Origin: Alkalimonas amylolytica
GTDB lineage: Bacteria; Pseudomonadota; Gammaproteobacteria; Enterobacterales; Alteromonadaceae
Assembly: GCF_900107845.1 (NCBI RefSeq)
Contig: NZ_FNRM01000010.1
Location: 1 to 64,000 of the forward strand
Length of the DNA: 64,000 bases
Reading direction: 5' to 3'
In this document: one piece after another, positions 1 to 7,529 of the stretch
Layout: every line of letters starts with the position of its first letter
Numbering within the stretch: position 1 is the first letter of the stretch
The notes under the pieces: generated by a model
Databases searched by the model: none
What the model was told of the DNA's origin: nothing
What the model saw: the letters and a program-made list of their open reading frames with translations, nothing else
Made by a program: the position numbers and the translations under genes

Positions 1-48
1 AACCGCTTCAGCGGGCCCTTAAGGGCGAGGGCAGGACAGCCCGAGTAA
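1..48 (+). CDS. possible 3' end of a gene cut by the window edge
   Basis: An open frame runs from base 1 to a TAA at 46-48, encoding a 15-residue tail ending Gly-Gln-Pro-Glu. It is followed 26 bases later by a strong terminator hairpin, which fits the end of a real gene. The fragment is too short to identify a family. The stop codon abuts the direct repeat that also borders the far side of hipBA, so this may be the gene next to which that module was inserted. Confidence 0.3.
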   Translation, partial: NRFSGPLRARAGQPE

Positions 49-77
49 TCCTGACGGGTGCGCCAAAACAAACAACC
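47..77 (+). repeat. 31-bp direct repeat, copy 1 (flanks hipBA)
   Basis: This 31-bp stretch recurs at 1835-1865 in the same orientation with 29 of 31 bases identical; the differences are at repeat positions 13 and 15. The two copies bracket the hipBA module and its promoter. Here the repeat runs into the terminator hairpin, whereas the similarity of the other copy stops inside the hairpin's left arm. Confidence 0.75.
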
Positions 78-99
78 GCCATTTCGGCGGTTTTTGTTT
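74..99. terminator. bidirectional intrinsic terminator
   Basis: Perfect 7-bp stem (74-80 with 86-92), 5-nt loop and a T-rich run to 99 on the + strand. On the minus strand the same hairpin follows the hipA stop (122) and is trailed by a T/G-rich stretch, so it can serve both convergent transcripts. Confidence 0.75.
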
Positions 100-121
100 C
101 CATACTTCCAGGTAGCGCTGT

Positions 122-1432
122 TTACCCAAGCAGTCGCTGGCTATATCTGTGCATCCCTTCAAAGATGGGTTCGGCAATAAAGCCCGGAAAATCAGCGGGC
201 AGGTCAGCAGCAACCTGACTGATCACAGCTGCGGTCCTGGTTCCCATATCGTGCAGTATCTGTTCCATGGTCGATTGTGGAAAACCGACTTCATTCGCGG
301 TGGCGAAAAAGTGCTTTGGGCAGATCAACCGACATTCGGTTTTTCTTCCTTTAGAACCTTTTAGTGACATCGCCAGGCGAAGGTTTTTATCGTGCAGGGC
401 CTGTTTAGATATGGCAGGGAAGGCAGACAAGATATCGTATAGCGGTGTCAGCCTGTAGTGATCTTGTCGCTCAAGAAAAATGGAGAAGTTTTTAGCGTGG
501 CCATCTGTTGCGCCCAGCAGCCAGAATAAAACCTGGGTGCGCATGAAGGTTTCCCTGTCATGTTTGGGATTTGTCGCACCGAGTAGTTCCTGCATGATGT
601 CCGAAATGCCTGGCCCACCGTCTGGTTCATATTTTCTGGCGGGGGAGATGCCTTTCACCTGACAGAAATCCTCTTGCGGTAGTCGCATGATCCAGCTGTT
701 ATCGGGGGACATTGTGCGATCAAAGCGCTCAACCGCCAGCGCCTTAACGCCGTCTGGTACAATCATCTGACAGTTTGCGGCTTCAAAGCCATAGGCTTTG
801 GCGATCTTAAGGCACAGATACTCGTTCTCAACACTGTGTGTCATATCAATGACACGATCATGGGAGCGTATCTCGCCTATTGGCAGCTTGAGTATGTGGG
901 TTGTTGGTGTGGCGTTATGCGGTAAGCACCAATGGCCTTGATGGAACAATAATGCTGTCTTTTCCTGCGCACCGGCAAGTGAAATACGAAAATCCTGTGT
1001 ATCATCCAGCATGCCCAAGGGCTTTTTCGATTGATAGCCGTTTAATATCTTTGCTAGTTCAGCATCTGTCAGTGCGCTTGCCTCGATGCGTTTTATGGCT
1101 GGCGCATCTGCACCTGACGGCACCAGTTGTATTGCACCGACGCAATCTCTCCCAACCTGTTTCAGGATATCAAAGGGCTCCATTGAGCTTGTCTTGAAGC
1201 GTGCAACCATCCGCTCGCGAATTTCGCGTGAATCGGGCAGTAAGTTGTCAAAAAAGTTATAGACTTCCGGCCCTGCATAGCGCTCTGGTCGAAGTGTTAA
1301 AGAAAGCGATAAGCTTCGACGTCCGGGCGAGCATAGCCAATCAGTATCGTAAATGAACGCATTCGCCCCCCGGCTATCGCGCTGGTACTCACCAACCCTG
1401 ATCCCATTCATGTAAACATCCAGCCTGTCCAA
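122..1432 (-). CDS. hipA: type II toxin HipA, serine/threonine kinase
   Basis: HipA-family kinase toxin, 436 aa from a TTG start. HipA kinases phosphorylate translation factors (GltX in E. coli) and cause growth arrest. Visible: the Ser-Leu-Ala-Gly-Ala-Gln-Glu-Lys activation-loop motif with Ser151, the catalytic Thr-Asp-Gly-His-Ala-Lys-Asn segment with Asp310, and the metal-binding Tyr-Asp (Asp333). These sit one residue from Ser150, Asp309 and Asp332 of the 440-aa E. coli HipA, which supports the TTG start; that codon also has a perfect AGGAGG nine bases upstream, inside the end of hipB. Only one base separates the hipB stop from this start, so translation is probably coupled. All key residues are intact. 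Confidence 0.93.
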   Translation of the reverse strand: MDRLDVYMNGIRVGEYQRDSRGANAFIYDTDWLCSPGRRSLSLSLTLRPERYAGPEVYNFFDNLLPDSREIRERMVARFKTSSMEPFDILKQVGRDCVGAIQLVPSGADAPAIKRIEASALTDAELAKILNGYQSKKPLGMLDDTQDFRISLAGAQEKTALLFHQGHWCLPHNATPTTHILKLPIGEIRSHDRVIDMTHSVENEYLCLKIAKAYGFEAANCQMIVPDGVKALAVERFDRTMSPDNSWIMRLPQEDFCQVKGISPARKYEPDGGPGISDIMQELLGATNPKHDRETFMRTQVLFWLLGATDGHAKNFSIFLERQDHYRLTPLYDILSAFPAISKQALHDKNLRLAMSLKGSKGRKTECRLICPKHFFATANEVGFPQSTMEQILHDMGTRTAAVISQVAADLPADFPGFIAEPIFEGMHRYSQRLLG

Positions 1433-1433
1433 T

Positions 1434-1688
1434 TTACCAGCCCTCCTGCCATGAGCTCTGGCCTGGCTCTGAAACTTGATCGCGGGGGCTGATATCAAGT
1501 TGTAACTGCAGCGCGGCAAGGATTTTAAAAAAAGTGGCTAACTTGCACGATTCGGGTTTGTTCTCAAAATCAGAAATGGTCGCCACCCGAAGGCCTACGA
1601 GCTGCGCTATTTCGGCCTGAGTGACCTTGTGTTTTTTGCGATACGCTTTAATTAGTGTACTAAGCTGCTCCGGGCGGGTGATATGCAT
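1434..1688 (-). CDS. hipB: HipB-type antitoxin, XRE-family repressor
   Basis: An 84-aa protein with a single helix-turn-helix of the XRE/Cro type at about residues 10-65 (turn around Val-Thr-Gln-Ala-Glu-Ile-Ala-Gln). Such antitoxins bind HipA and repress their own operon. A longer in-frame start at 1751 is rejected because it lies upstream of the -10 element of the promoter found here. The ribosome-binding site before 1688 is weak. It is followed directly by hipA in a two-gene operon. Three palindromic operators lie just upstream. Confidence 0.9.
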   Translation of the reverse strand: MHITRPEQLSTLIKAYRKKHKVTQAEIAQLVGLRVATISDFENKPESCKLATFFKILAALQLQLDISPRDQVSEPGQSSWQEGW

Positions 1689-1722
1689 GAAAGTTGATGC
1701 CAAATCTTGTTGGGGTCTTAAC

Positions 1723-1751
1723 TCTATACGCCTTAGCGTAATTAGTGTCAA
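1723..1751 (-). promoter_or_regulatory. sigma-70 promoter of hipBA
   Basis: On the minus strand a perfect -35 TTGACA (1746-1751) is separated by exactly 17 bp from a -10 TATAGA (1723-1728). The proximal operator palindrome fills most of the spacer and touches the -10, so a bound HipB dimer would occlude RNA polymerase. Confidence 0.8.
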
Positions 1752-1794
1752 TATACGCTTTAACGTAAGTTTTGTTTTTATACGCTAAGGCGTA
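1727..1794. promoter_or_regulatory. three HipB operators at 27-bp phasing
   Basis: Three copies of the palindrome TACGC-N4-GCGTA begin at 1727, 1754 and 1781. The first and third are perfect, the second has one mismatch (ACGTA on the right arm). The start-to-start distance is exactly 27 bp each time, about two and a half helical turns. By analogy with the multi-operator E. coli hipBA promoter they are the likely HipB sites. Confidence 0.8.
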
Positions 1795-2072
1795 ATTTGA
1801 GTGTGCTATTTCGCTGTTTATTTAAGTAAAACTAAATCCTGACGGGCGTGCCAAAACAAACAACCATCCTGCATGAGGACCACAGCATCAACCTCATGTT
1901 AACGAACATCAACCAGTTAAAGCAGCACTAAAGTACTAAATCGAAATTACCGCTTGTCCCCTATAGTGGTTTGGCATCCCAGCTTGCTACCGGGGGAGTC
2001 AGAGGTCGAAACAAGGAGTCGTAGCGTCGCTGAGGTGTTCACTTAAATTAAAAAAAATAAGGAACAACAGAC
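1795..2072. other. intergenic region between hipBA and the esterase gene
   Basis: Contains copy 2 of the 31-bp direct repeat (1835-1865), beyond which no further repeat similarity was seen, and a run of A residues before the AAGGA ribosome-binding site (about 2058-2062) of the next gene. I see no convincing ORF, tRNA or strong promoter here. Confidence 0.5.
1835..1865 (+). repeat. 31-bp direct repeat, copy 2 (flanks hipBA)
   Basis: Second copy of the repeat at 47-77 (29 of 31 identical, same orientation). Similarity stops after the AACC that forms the start of the terminator stem at the first copy, so the terminator itself was not duplicated in full. Confidence 0.75.
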
Positions 2073-4001
2073 GTGAAAATTCAACTACTACACCGGGTTA
2101 GTGTATTGCTGACCGGTGCCCTCATGGCTGCAAGCCTGCTTGCTATACCCGCTGTTGCTGGCAGTTGGCAACAAAATGTCAATCGTGGTGGCTTCAATAA
2201 CGTTCATATCTACACGCCCGACAGTGTCTCGGCCATTGGCCAGGGGCGCGGTTTGATGCTGGTGCTGCATGGCTGTACCCAGTCGATCAACGCCTACCTT
2301 ACCGCCAACTTAGAGCAGGCCGCTGACCAGTATGGCCTGGTGATCGCGGTGCCGGATGCAATGAACAAAGCCGGTTTTGGCTGCTGGTCGTACTGGCAGG
2401 GCACCAAATCCCGCAATGCCGGCGATTACCAAAACCTGATCAACCTGGCCAACAGTCTGGTTGCGGATGTCAGCTATCAGATCGATCCCAACCAGGTGTA
2501 TATTGCCGGGTTATCTTCGGGTGCCAGCTTTGCCAATACCACGGCTTGCCTGGCTCCTGATGTGTTTGCCGGCATGGGCATTAGTGCCGGCCCGAGCATC
2601 GGCACCAGCTCCAGTGGTGCCATCGGCCCTTGTGAAACGGCTAATGTGGCTGCCCGCTGCGCTCAGTATGCCGGTAGTTTTGCTAGTCATTTCGATACTC
2701 AGATTGCCTCCATTGCCCATGGCCGCAACGATACCACGGTCAATCAGTGCTACAACGAGCAAAATTCCAACGGCATGGCTACGCTCTACGGCGTCAGCCA
2801 GTTAAGCAGTGAGAATCTGATCAGCCATGGCGCGGGTCGTACTGCCGATGAGATCCTGTGGCAGGATGGCCGGGTATCGATGCTGTGGCTCAATAATGTC
2901 GATCACGCCTGGTCGGGTGGTCAGGATGCCAGTGGGGCTTACATCAACAGCAACGGCATCAATTATGCGCTCTACCTGGGGCAGTACTTTCTGGAGCACA
3001 ACCAGCGGGTTAATCGCAACAGTGCCCCCGAGCTAAGCGATATCAGTGTCAGCCAGCAAAACAGTGTGGTGACGGTGACCGGTACGGCGACCGATGCCGA
3101 TGGCGATGCCATGATGATCACCGCCAGTTTTACCGACAGCCTGGGTTTGCAGCAACTGGTAACTGATGCACCGGATGCCTCCGGCAATTTTAGTCTGACC
3201 AGTCCGGTACTGGCGGATGACTGGTATCAGTTAATGTTAACCGCCACCGACAGCGAAGGGCTGGTTAGTGCGGCCTACACCGAGCAGCTGCTGATTGGGC
3301 CACCGCCGCCACCGGTACCACCGGAGCTGTCTGACTTGGCGGTGGCGATAGCTGGTCAGTGCGCTAAGGTCAGCGGCCGGGTATTTGATCTGAATCGCGA
3401 TCTGGATACCGTCACGGTAGCGTTTAGCAATGGCACTGTGACTGCCAGTGTCGAAGGCGATTTGTTCAGTGCCCAGCAGTGCCAGTTGGCCGGTGGCGAG
3501 CAAAGTGCTGTGATCACGGCGACCGATCTGGAAGGCTTGTTCAGCGCCGAGCTGGTGAGCTTCACCATTGATGCAGGCCAAAGCGGTACCCTGGATCAGC
3601 ACATCAGTGCCGGCCGGCTGGATTACACCAATTACGCCAACTGTTACCTGCAATATGGCACCGCCAGTTTTGTGCTGCGTGAACACGTTATTACCGGCGA
3701 TCAATGCCGCTGGCAAAATGACGATGGCAGCTGTTTTGGGCCAGCCCAGAGCTGCAGCGGAGCCGCCCCGGGTCATGGCGGTGATCAGGGCGGCACGCCA
3801 CCCCCTGGCGATTGCGTGGCTTTTACCACTAACAATTACAGCCATAAAGTGGCAGGAAGAGCCTACAGTACCGGCAATTTCTTTGTGCCTGATTACTTTG
3901 CCAACGGCAGCAATGCAGCCATGGCTGGTTCAACCTGGGGGGTTACGACGCTGTCATCCTATGATGGCAGTTACTGGGAGCTGGGTGCCTGCCCGCAGTA
4001 A
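2073..4001 (+). CDS. secreted PHB-depolymerase-family esterase
   Basis: 642 aa from a GTG start with AAGGA upstream. A signal peptide of about 30 residues ends Ala-Val-Ala, so the protein is exported. The catalytic alpha/beta-hydrolase domain (about 30-330) has an oxyanion Leu-His-Gly-Cys segment, a Gly-Leu-Ser-Ser-Gly lipase box with Ser148, and a late Asp-His-Ala-Trp segment giving the likely catalytic His. It belongs to the extracellular polyhydroxybutyrate depolymerase / feruloyl-esterase (LpqC) group. Two beta-sandwich, Ig- or cadherin-like segments follow, separated by a Pro-rich linker (about residue 410), then a Cys-containing C-terminal domain resembling the substrate-binding domains of such depolymerases. 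The polymer attacked cannot be fixed from sequence. Monocistronic, ending in a shared terminator. Confidence 0.82.
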   Translation: MKIQLLHRVSVLLTGALMAASLLAIPAVAGSWQQNVNRGGFNNVHIYTPDSVSAIGQGRGLMLVLHGCTQSINAYLTANLEQAADQYGLVIAVPDAMNKAGFGCWSYWQGTKSRNAGDYQNLINLANSLVADVSYQIDPNQVYIAGLSSGASFANTTACLAPDVFAGMGISAGPSIGTSSSGAIGPCETANVAARCAQYAGSFASHFDTQIASIAHGRNDTTVNQCYNEQNSNGMATLYGVSQLSSENLISHGAGRTADEILWQDGRVSMLWLNNVDHAWSGGQDASGAYINSNGINYALYLGQYFLEHNQRVNRNSAPELSDISVSQQNSVVTVTGTATDADGDAMMITASFTDSLGLQQLVTDAPDASGNFSLTSPVLADDWYQLMLTATDSEGLVSAAYTEQLLIGPPPPPVPPELSDLAVAIAGQCAKVSGRVFDLNRDLDTVTVAFSNGTVTASVEGDLFSAQQCQLAGGEQSAVITATDLEGLFSAELVSFTIDAGQSGTLDQHISAGRLDYTNYANCYLQYGTASFVLREHVITGDQCRWQNDDGSCFGPAQSCSGAAPGHGGDQGGTPPPGDCVAFTTNNYSHKVAGRAYSTGNFFVPDYFANGSNAAMAGSTWGVTTLSSYDGSYWELGACPQ

Positions 4002-4009
4002 GCACAGTT

Positions 4010-4037
4010 GAGCCAGCTTAGCCCCGATAGCTGGCTC
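4010..4037. terminator. convergent terminator, esterase / sua5-type gene
   Basis: Perfect 9-bp stem (4010-4018 with 4029-4037) and 10-nt loop between two convergent genes. Its left arm overlaps the last base of the minus-strand stop codon. Only a short T-containing tail follows. Confidence 0.6.
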
Positions 4038-4992
4038 GCTTTACCCGATCCCAGACCGCCAGCCATGCTTCATCCTGCGGGGGCGACTCCAGCAAAATCA
4101 GATCGGCACCGGCATGGTCTGCATCGGCCAGGGCGCGGTACAGCTTACGGCCATAGGATGGGGCATCGGCAGGCATCTGTTGCTGCCAAATGGGCTGGAG
4201 TGTTTTGGGCACCGGGCTCAGATGCAGTATGGCCAGCTTTGGGGCCAGTGTTGCCTGTACTGGCAGGGGATCGACAAAAGAAGCGTACAGCAGCGGGGTA
4301 TTGGGCTGGTAATGTGCTTTGACGTTGCCGGCCACTTTGATGCTGTGCTCACGAGGTTGTTGCACCGGCCGGCCTAATACGCCGGCGAGCTGTTGGGCGC
4401 TGATCGGGCCCGCCCGCACAATGGTCAGTGGCTCGCTGGTAGCATCCACAATGGTGGACTCCAGGCCATAACTGCAATCGCCACCATCCAGCACCGCATC
4501 AATGCGGCCATCCAGCGTATGCAACACTTGCCGGGCACTGGTGGGGCTGAGTTTTTTGTAACGATTGGCCGACGGCGCAGCCACCGCCAGCTGATGCTGC
4601 TGCAGCAGTTGGTGCAGCACCGGATGCGCCGGTACCCGCAGCCCAATGGTGGGGAGCCCGCCCGTGATAACCGGGCTTACACGCGGTGCTTTTTTCAGCA
4701 GCAAGGTTAACGGGCCTGGCCAGAATGCTTGTGCCAGTTGCCAGGCGCTGGCCGGAATATCGACAGCCCAATCGCTTATGGCGTCGGCCGAAGGCAAGTG
4801 CACAATCAGCGGGTGATCGGCCGGACGGCCTTTGGCCGTAAAAATCCCTGCAACGGCCTCTGGGTTGCGCGCATCGGCAGCCAGGCCATACACGGTTTCG
4901 GTCGGAACCGCTACCAAACGGCCGTCCAGCAGCAGTTGGGCAGCCAGTGCCAGTTCATCTGGTTTGGTGGGGTCCAGCTGCAGGGTTGTCAC
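4018..4992 (-). CDS. L-threonylcarbamoyladenylate synthase, Sua5 type
   Basis: Makes threonylcarbamoyl-AMP from threonine, bicarbonate and ATP, the first step of t6A37 modification of ANN-decoding tRNAs. The N-terminal YrdC/Sua5 domain shows the Pro-Thr-Glu-Thr-Val-Tyr-Gly-Leu motif, a Lys-Gly-Arg-Pro-Ala-Asp-His-Pro-Leu motif and the Ala-Pro-Ser-Ala-Asn segment. A C-terminal Sua5 extension follows, making it 324 aa, longer than the short TsaC. I chose the GTG at 4990-4992 because GGAG lies about ten bases upstream; an ATG at 5040 would overlap the preceding gene by 22 bases. It follows the zinc-ribbon gene in the same direction, 25 bases after its stop, so the two are probably cotranscribed. 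Confidence 0.92.
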   Translation of the reverse strand: MTTLQLDPTKPDELALAAQLLLDGRLVAVPTETVYGLAADARNPEAVAGIFTAKGRPADHPLIVHLPSADAISDWAVDIPASAWQLAQAFWPGPLTLLLKKAPRVSPVITGGLPTIGLRVPAHPVLHQLLQQHQLAVAAPSANRYKKLSPTSARQVLHTLDGRIDAVLDGGDCSYGLESTIVDATSEPLTIVRAGPISAQQLAGVLGRPVQQPREHSIKVAGNVKAHYQPNTPLLYASFVDPLPVQATLAPKLAILHLSPVPKTLQPIWQQQMPADAPSYGRKLYRALADADHAGADLILLESPPQDEAWLAVWDRVKRASYRG

Positions 4993-5018
4993 AAGCCGAG
5001 GTCTCCGTCGTAAAGCGA

Positions 5019-5876
5019 TTAGGGGTTGCAGCTGGGGCAATGCTTAGCATCGGCCCATGCTGTTGCAACCGGCTGCTGCTCCTGGTGACCACAGCGGCTG
5101 CACCGCTTTATTGTACTGCTGATTTGTGACGTTAAAAAGCCACAATCGCCGCATGGTAAGCCACGCACACAATCGTTGACCCAAAAATCCGGTGCGCTGC
5201 AGTGTGGACAATGCGCTGTTAAGCGTTGTGCCAACTGAGCAGCTGCCTGTTGAATCACCGCCTGACGCGGCGGGCATACATGGGCGCGCAGGTCGGGTTG
5301 CAGCGTGATCTGCTGCCGTAAGCTCAGGTTGGGACCCAGTAACCCGGCGCTTTGAAGCGCGGTCAGCACGGCATGCTCACCTTGCAGTTCTTTGTGCCAA
5401 CCGTCAGGGCCGCGCAGCATCCAACCCTGCTTAGGATCGTGCTTGGCCAGGTGTTGCCGAACGAGCTCCCAGTCCTGGGTTTCTATCGAGGTCAGTGCTA
5501 CCGCCATGCCCACTCGGGCGACGATTTCTTGCCCGGTGAGCTGATCGTACAGCAACAGCAATTCTTCGTTCCATGGCAGCATGCCAGGAAAAGGGCCGCC
5601 GCCAAAACTGCCTTCGCTGCCAATACCCCATGAGCAGCCGGTAAGCTGGCAGGCCAGTTTCGCTTTGGTACGCGCGCAATCCAGCGGGCTGAGTGTCCGC
5701 GCTATCTCGCCGGAAAACGTGCCCAGCTGATCGGTATCAAAGGCGTCGGTTGCCGTGAGGGTGAGCCCCAGCGCAGCCAGTTCCGGGGCAATCAGTGCCG
5801 CTTTGTGATGCCGTGTTAACAAGGCACCGGGCTCCGCGAACGGAACCCGGTTCACCTTACGAGGTGGAGTATTCAC
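5019..5876 (-). CDS. DUF6671-like protein with C-terminal zinc ribbons
   Basis: 285 aa from a GTG start. The N-terminal two thirds contains a Gly-Thr-Phe-Ser-Gly-Glu segment, an Ala-Arg-Thr-Lys-Ala motif and a Gly-Ser-Glu-Gly-Ser-Phe-Gly stretch, which I recall as typical of a conserved bacterial family of unknown function (DUF6671). The C-terminus carries four CxxC knuckles (CPHC, CGDC, CSRC, CPSC), almost certainly two zinc ribbons. No signal peptide or membrane segment, so cytoplasmic. It precedes the Sua5-type gene in a probable two-gene operon, which hints at a nucleic-acid-related role, but that is only context. Confidence 0.65.
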   Translation of the reverse strand: MNTPPRKVNRVPFAEPGALLTRHHKAALIAPELAALGLTLTATDAFDTDQLGTFSGEIARTLSPLDCARTKAKLACQLTGCSWGIGSEGSFGGGPFPGMLPWNEELLLLYDQLTGQEIVARVGMAVALTSIETQDWELVRQHLAKHDPKQGWMLRGPDGWHKELQGEHAVLTALQSAGLLGPNLSLRQQITLQPDLRAHVCPPRQAVIQQAAAQLAQRLTAHCPHCSAPDFWVNDCVRGLPCGDCGFLTSQISSTIKRCSRCGHQEQQPVATAWADAKHCPSCNP

Positions 5877-5891
5877 TGCAGGCCTCTGCCT

Positions 5892-7397
5892 TTACTGCCC
5901 CTGCCCGAGGGCAAAACCGCGCTCGCCGTCAAAACTGCACAAATTTTCCGTTTTAATGACATCAAAACCTGCCTCGCTTAACCGTTGCAGTAACTGTATC
6001 ACAGCCCCGAAACGTATGCTGCTGTGCTCGTCTCTGGCCACAAAACGGCAGCGCCAGTGATCGGTACAGAAGGTTTCCGGGAACCCTTGCGGCCACACTT
6101 TCACGCCCCGGTTGGTGATCATTTGCAGTTGTAAGAACTCGGTCGATAACTTACACAGCTGTTCGGCCAGACGATCGGAGGCAATCGGCTTGTGGTGCAA
6201 AAATACATCGACGCCAATCAACAATTTGCGGGCTGTGGGGCGGGCCGCATGCTGAGCGGTTGCAGCCTGGATCGACGCCTCAGCATTTTGATAACGTACC
6301 CTGGCAAAGTGCTGTGGTTCTTGCCCTAGGCGGGCAATGACGGCTTGAGTAAAAGCTTCGGTGCTCACCGCCTGGCTGGCATTTCCCGCGACATCGGCTG
6401 TGAGCACACCATCTTCAATGGTGCGTAACCAGGCATTGTGAATACGCTCGGCCACATCAGCCTGACGAATATGCACCAGCATCATCACGGCTGCCAGTAA
6501 CAAACCACTTGGGTTGGCGATGCCCTGACCGGCGATATCGGGCGCGCTGCCATGAATGGCTTCAAACATCGCCACATGCTCGCCGATGTTGGCGCTGCCT
6601 GCCAGGCCAATACTACCCGACACTTCAGCCGCGATGTCGCTGATGATATCGCCATACAGGTTGGTGGTGACCACCACATCAAACTGCTCTGGCCGGGTTG
6701 CCAGCCGGGCACTGCCGATATCAATAATGTAGCGATCTTGCATAATTTCCGGGTATTCCGCGCCGATTTCCTGGAAAACCCGGTAAAAAAGGCCATCGGT
6801 CATTTTCATGATGTTGTCTTTGACCATGCAGGTGACTTTTTTACGGCCATGGCTGCGGGCATACTCGAAAGCATAGCGGATGATGCGTTCACAGCCCGGG
6901 CGGCTAATCAGCTTCAGGCACTGATACACCTCGTCGGTTTGGCGATGCTCAATACCGGCGTACAAGTCTTCCTCATTCTCCCGCACGATCACCACATTCA
7001 TGTTGGGGCTTTGGGTGGCCACAAATGGCGCATAGCTGATGCAAGGCCGTACATTGGCATAGAGCCCCAGGGTTTTGCGAATGGTCACATTAAGGCTTTT
7101 GTAGCCGGCACCCGATGGCGTGGTGACTGGCCCTTTTAAGAAAACCTTGGTGCGACGCAAACTGTCCCACGCATCCGGTTGAATGCCAGCGCTGTGACCG
7201 GCTAAATAGACCTGCTCACCGATGTCGATAAACTCGGGCGCAATTCGCGCACCAGCCGCCTCCAGCATACGCAGGGTAGCACGGGTGATTTCCGGGCCTA
7301 TGCCATCGCCTAAGGCAACAGTAATAGCCACATCTTGTTTTGACACAGCGGCCAGCCGGGCTTTGGGGGTACTGACAACACAATGATCATCACGCAT
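5892..7397 (-). CDS. isocitrate dehydrogenase, NAD-type, with C-terminal domain
   Basis: 501 aa from an ATG with AGGAG eight bases upstream; a longer ORF reaching 7574 has no such support and would run through the divergent regulator's start. Beta-decarboxylating dehydrogenase that oxidises isocitrate to 2-oxoglutarate. The substrate loop Ser-Leu-Asn-Val-Thr-Ile-Arg-Lys has the Ser and Asn that mark isocitrate rather than isopropylmalate use. The cofactor loop reads Ala-Pro-Asp-Ile-Ala-Gly, with Asp-Ile where NADP enzymes have Lys-Tyr, so NAD is predicted. A C-terminal domain of about 140 residues (Gly-Val-Asp-Val-Phe onward, Asn-Arg-Gly-Val-Lys-Val) resembles that of the roughly 496-aa Thermus and rickettsial enzymes. 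Divergent from the LysR gene, its likely regulator. Confidence 0.85.
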   Translation of the reverse strand: MRDDHCVVSTPKARLAAVSKQDVAITVALGDGIGPEITRATLRMLEAAGARIAPEFIDIGEQVYLAGHSAGIQPDAWDSLRRTKVFLKGPVTTPSGAGYKSLNVTIRKTLGLYANVRPCISYAPFVATQSPNMNVVIVRENEEDLYAGIEHRQTDEVYQCLKLISRPGCERIIRYAFEYARSHGRKKVTCMVKDNIMKMTDGLFYRVFQEIGAEYPEIMQDRYIIDIGSARLATRPEQFDVVVTTNLYGDIISDIAAEVSGSIGLAGSANIGEHVAMFEAIHGSAPDIAGQGIANPSGLLLAAVMMLVHIRQADVAERIHNAWLRTIEDGVLTADVAGNASQAVSTEAFTQAVIARLGQEPQHFARVRYQNAEASIQAATAQHAARPTARKLLIGVDVFLHHKPIASDRLAEQLCKLSTEFLQLQMITNRGVKVWPQGFPETFCTDHWRCRFVARDEHSSIRFGAVIQLLQRLSEAGFDVIKTENLCSFDGERGFALGQGQ

Positions 7398-7477
7398 GGT
7401 CTTGCTCCTATGGATGGGATAGTGGCACTGTACGCAAACAGACCTATAAATAAAAATACTTAGTTTTAATTGAACCC

Positions 7478-7493
7478 ATAGCTCAAAAGCTAT
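7478..7493. promoter_or_regulatory. inverted repeat between divergent IDH and LysR genes
   Basis: ATAGCT-CAAA-AGCTAT, a perfect 6-bp inverted repeat in the 132-bp gap between the divergent genes. It is a plausible LysR-type binding site because of its place and symmetry; the family T-N11-A rule is only loosely met. Confidence 0.45.
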
Positions 7494-7529
7494 AGATTTG
7501 TGATGGATCCCCGCCAACCGGAGCCGGAC

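Noticed and set aside
1-80. Possible tRNA 3' end because of a CCA after a GC-rich stretch
   Set aside because: No T-loop TTCRANY or cloverleaf could be drawn, and the same segment recurs at 1835 without any RNA context.
6552-7139. 195-aa ORF antisense to isocitrate dehydrogenase
   Set aside because: Shadow of a well-supported enzyme gene; no start signal or recognisable domain.
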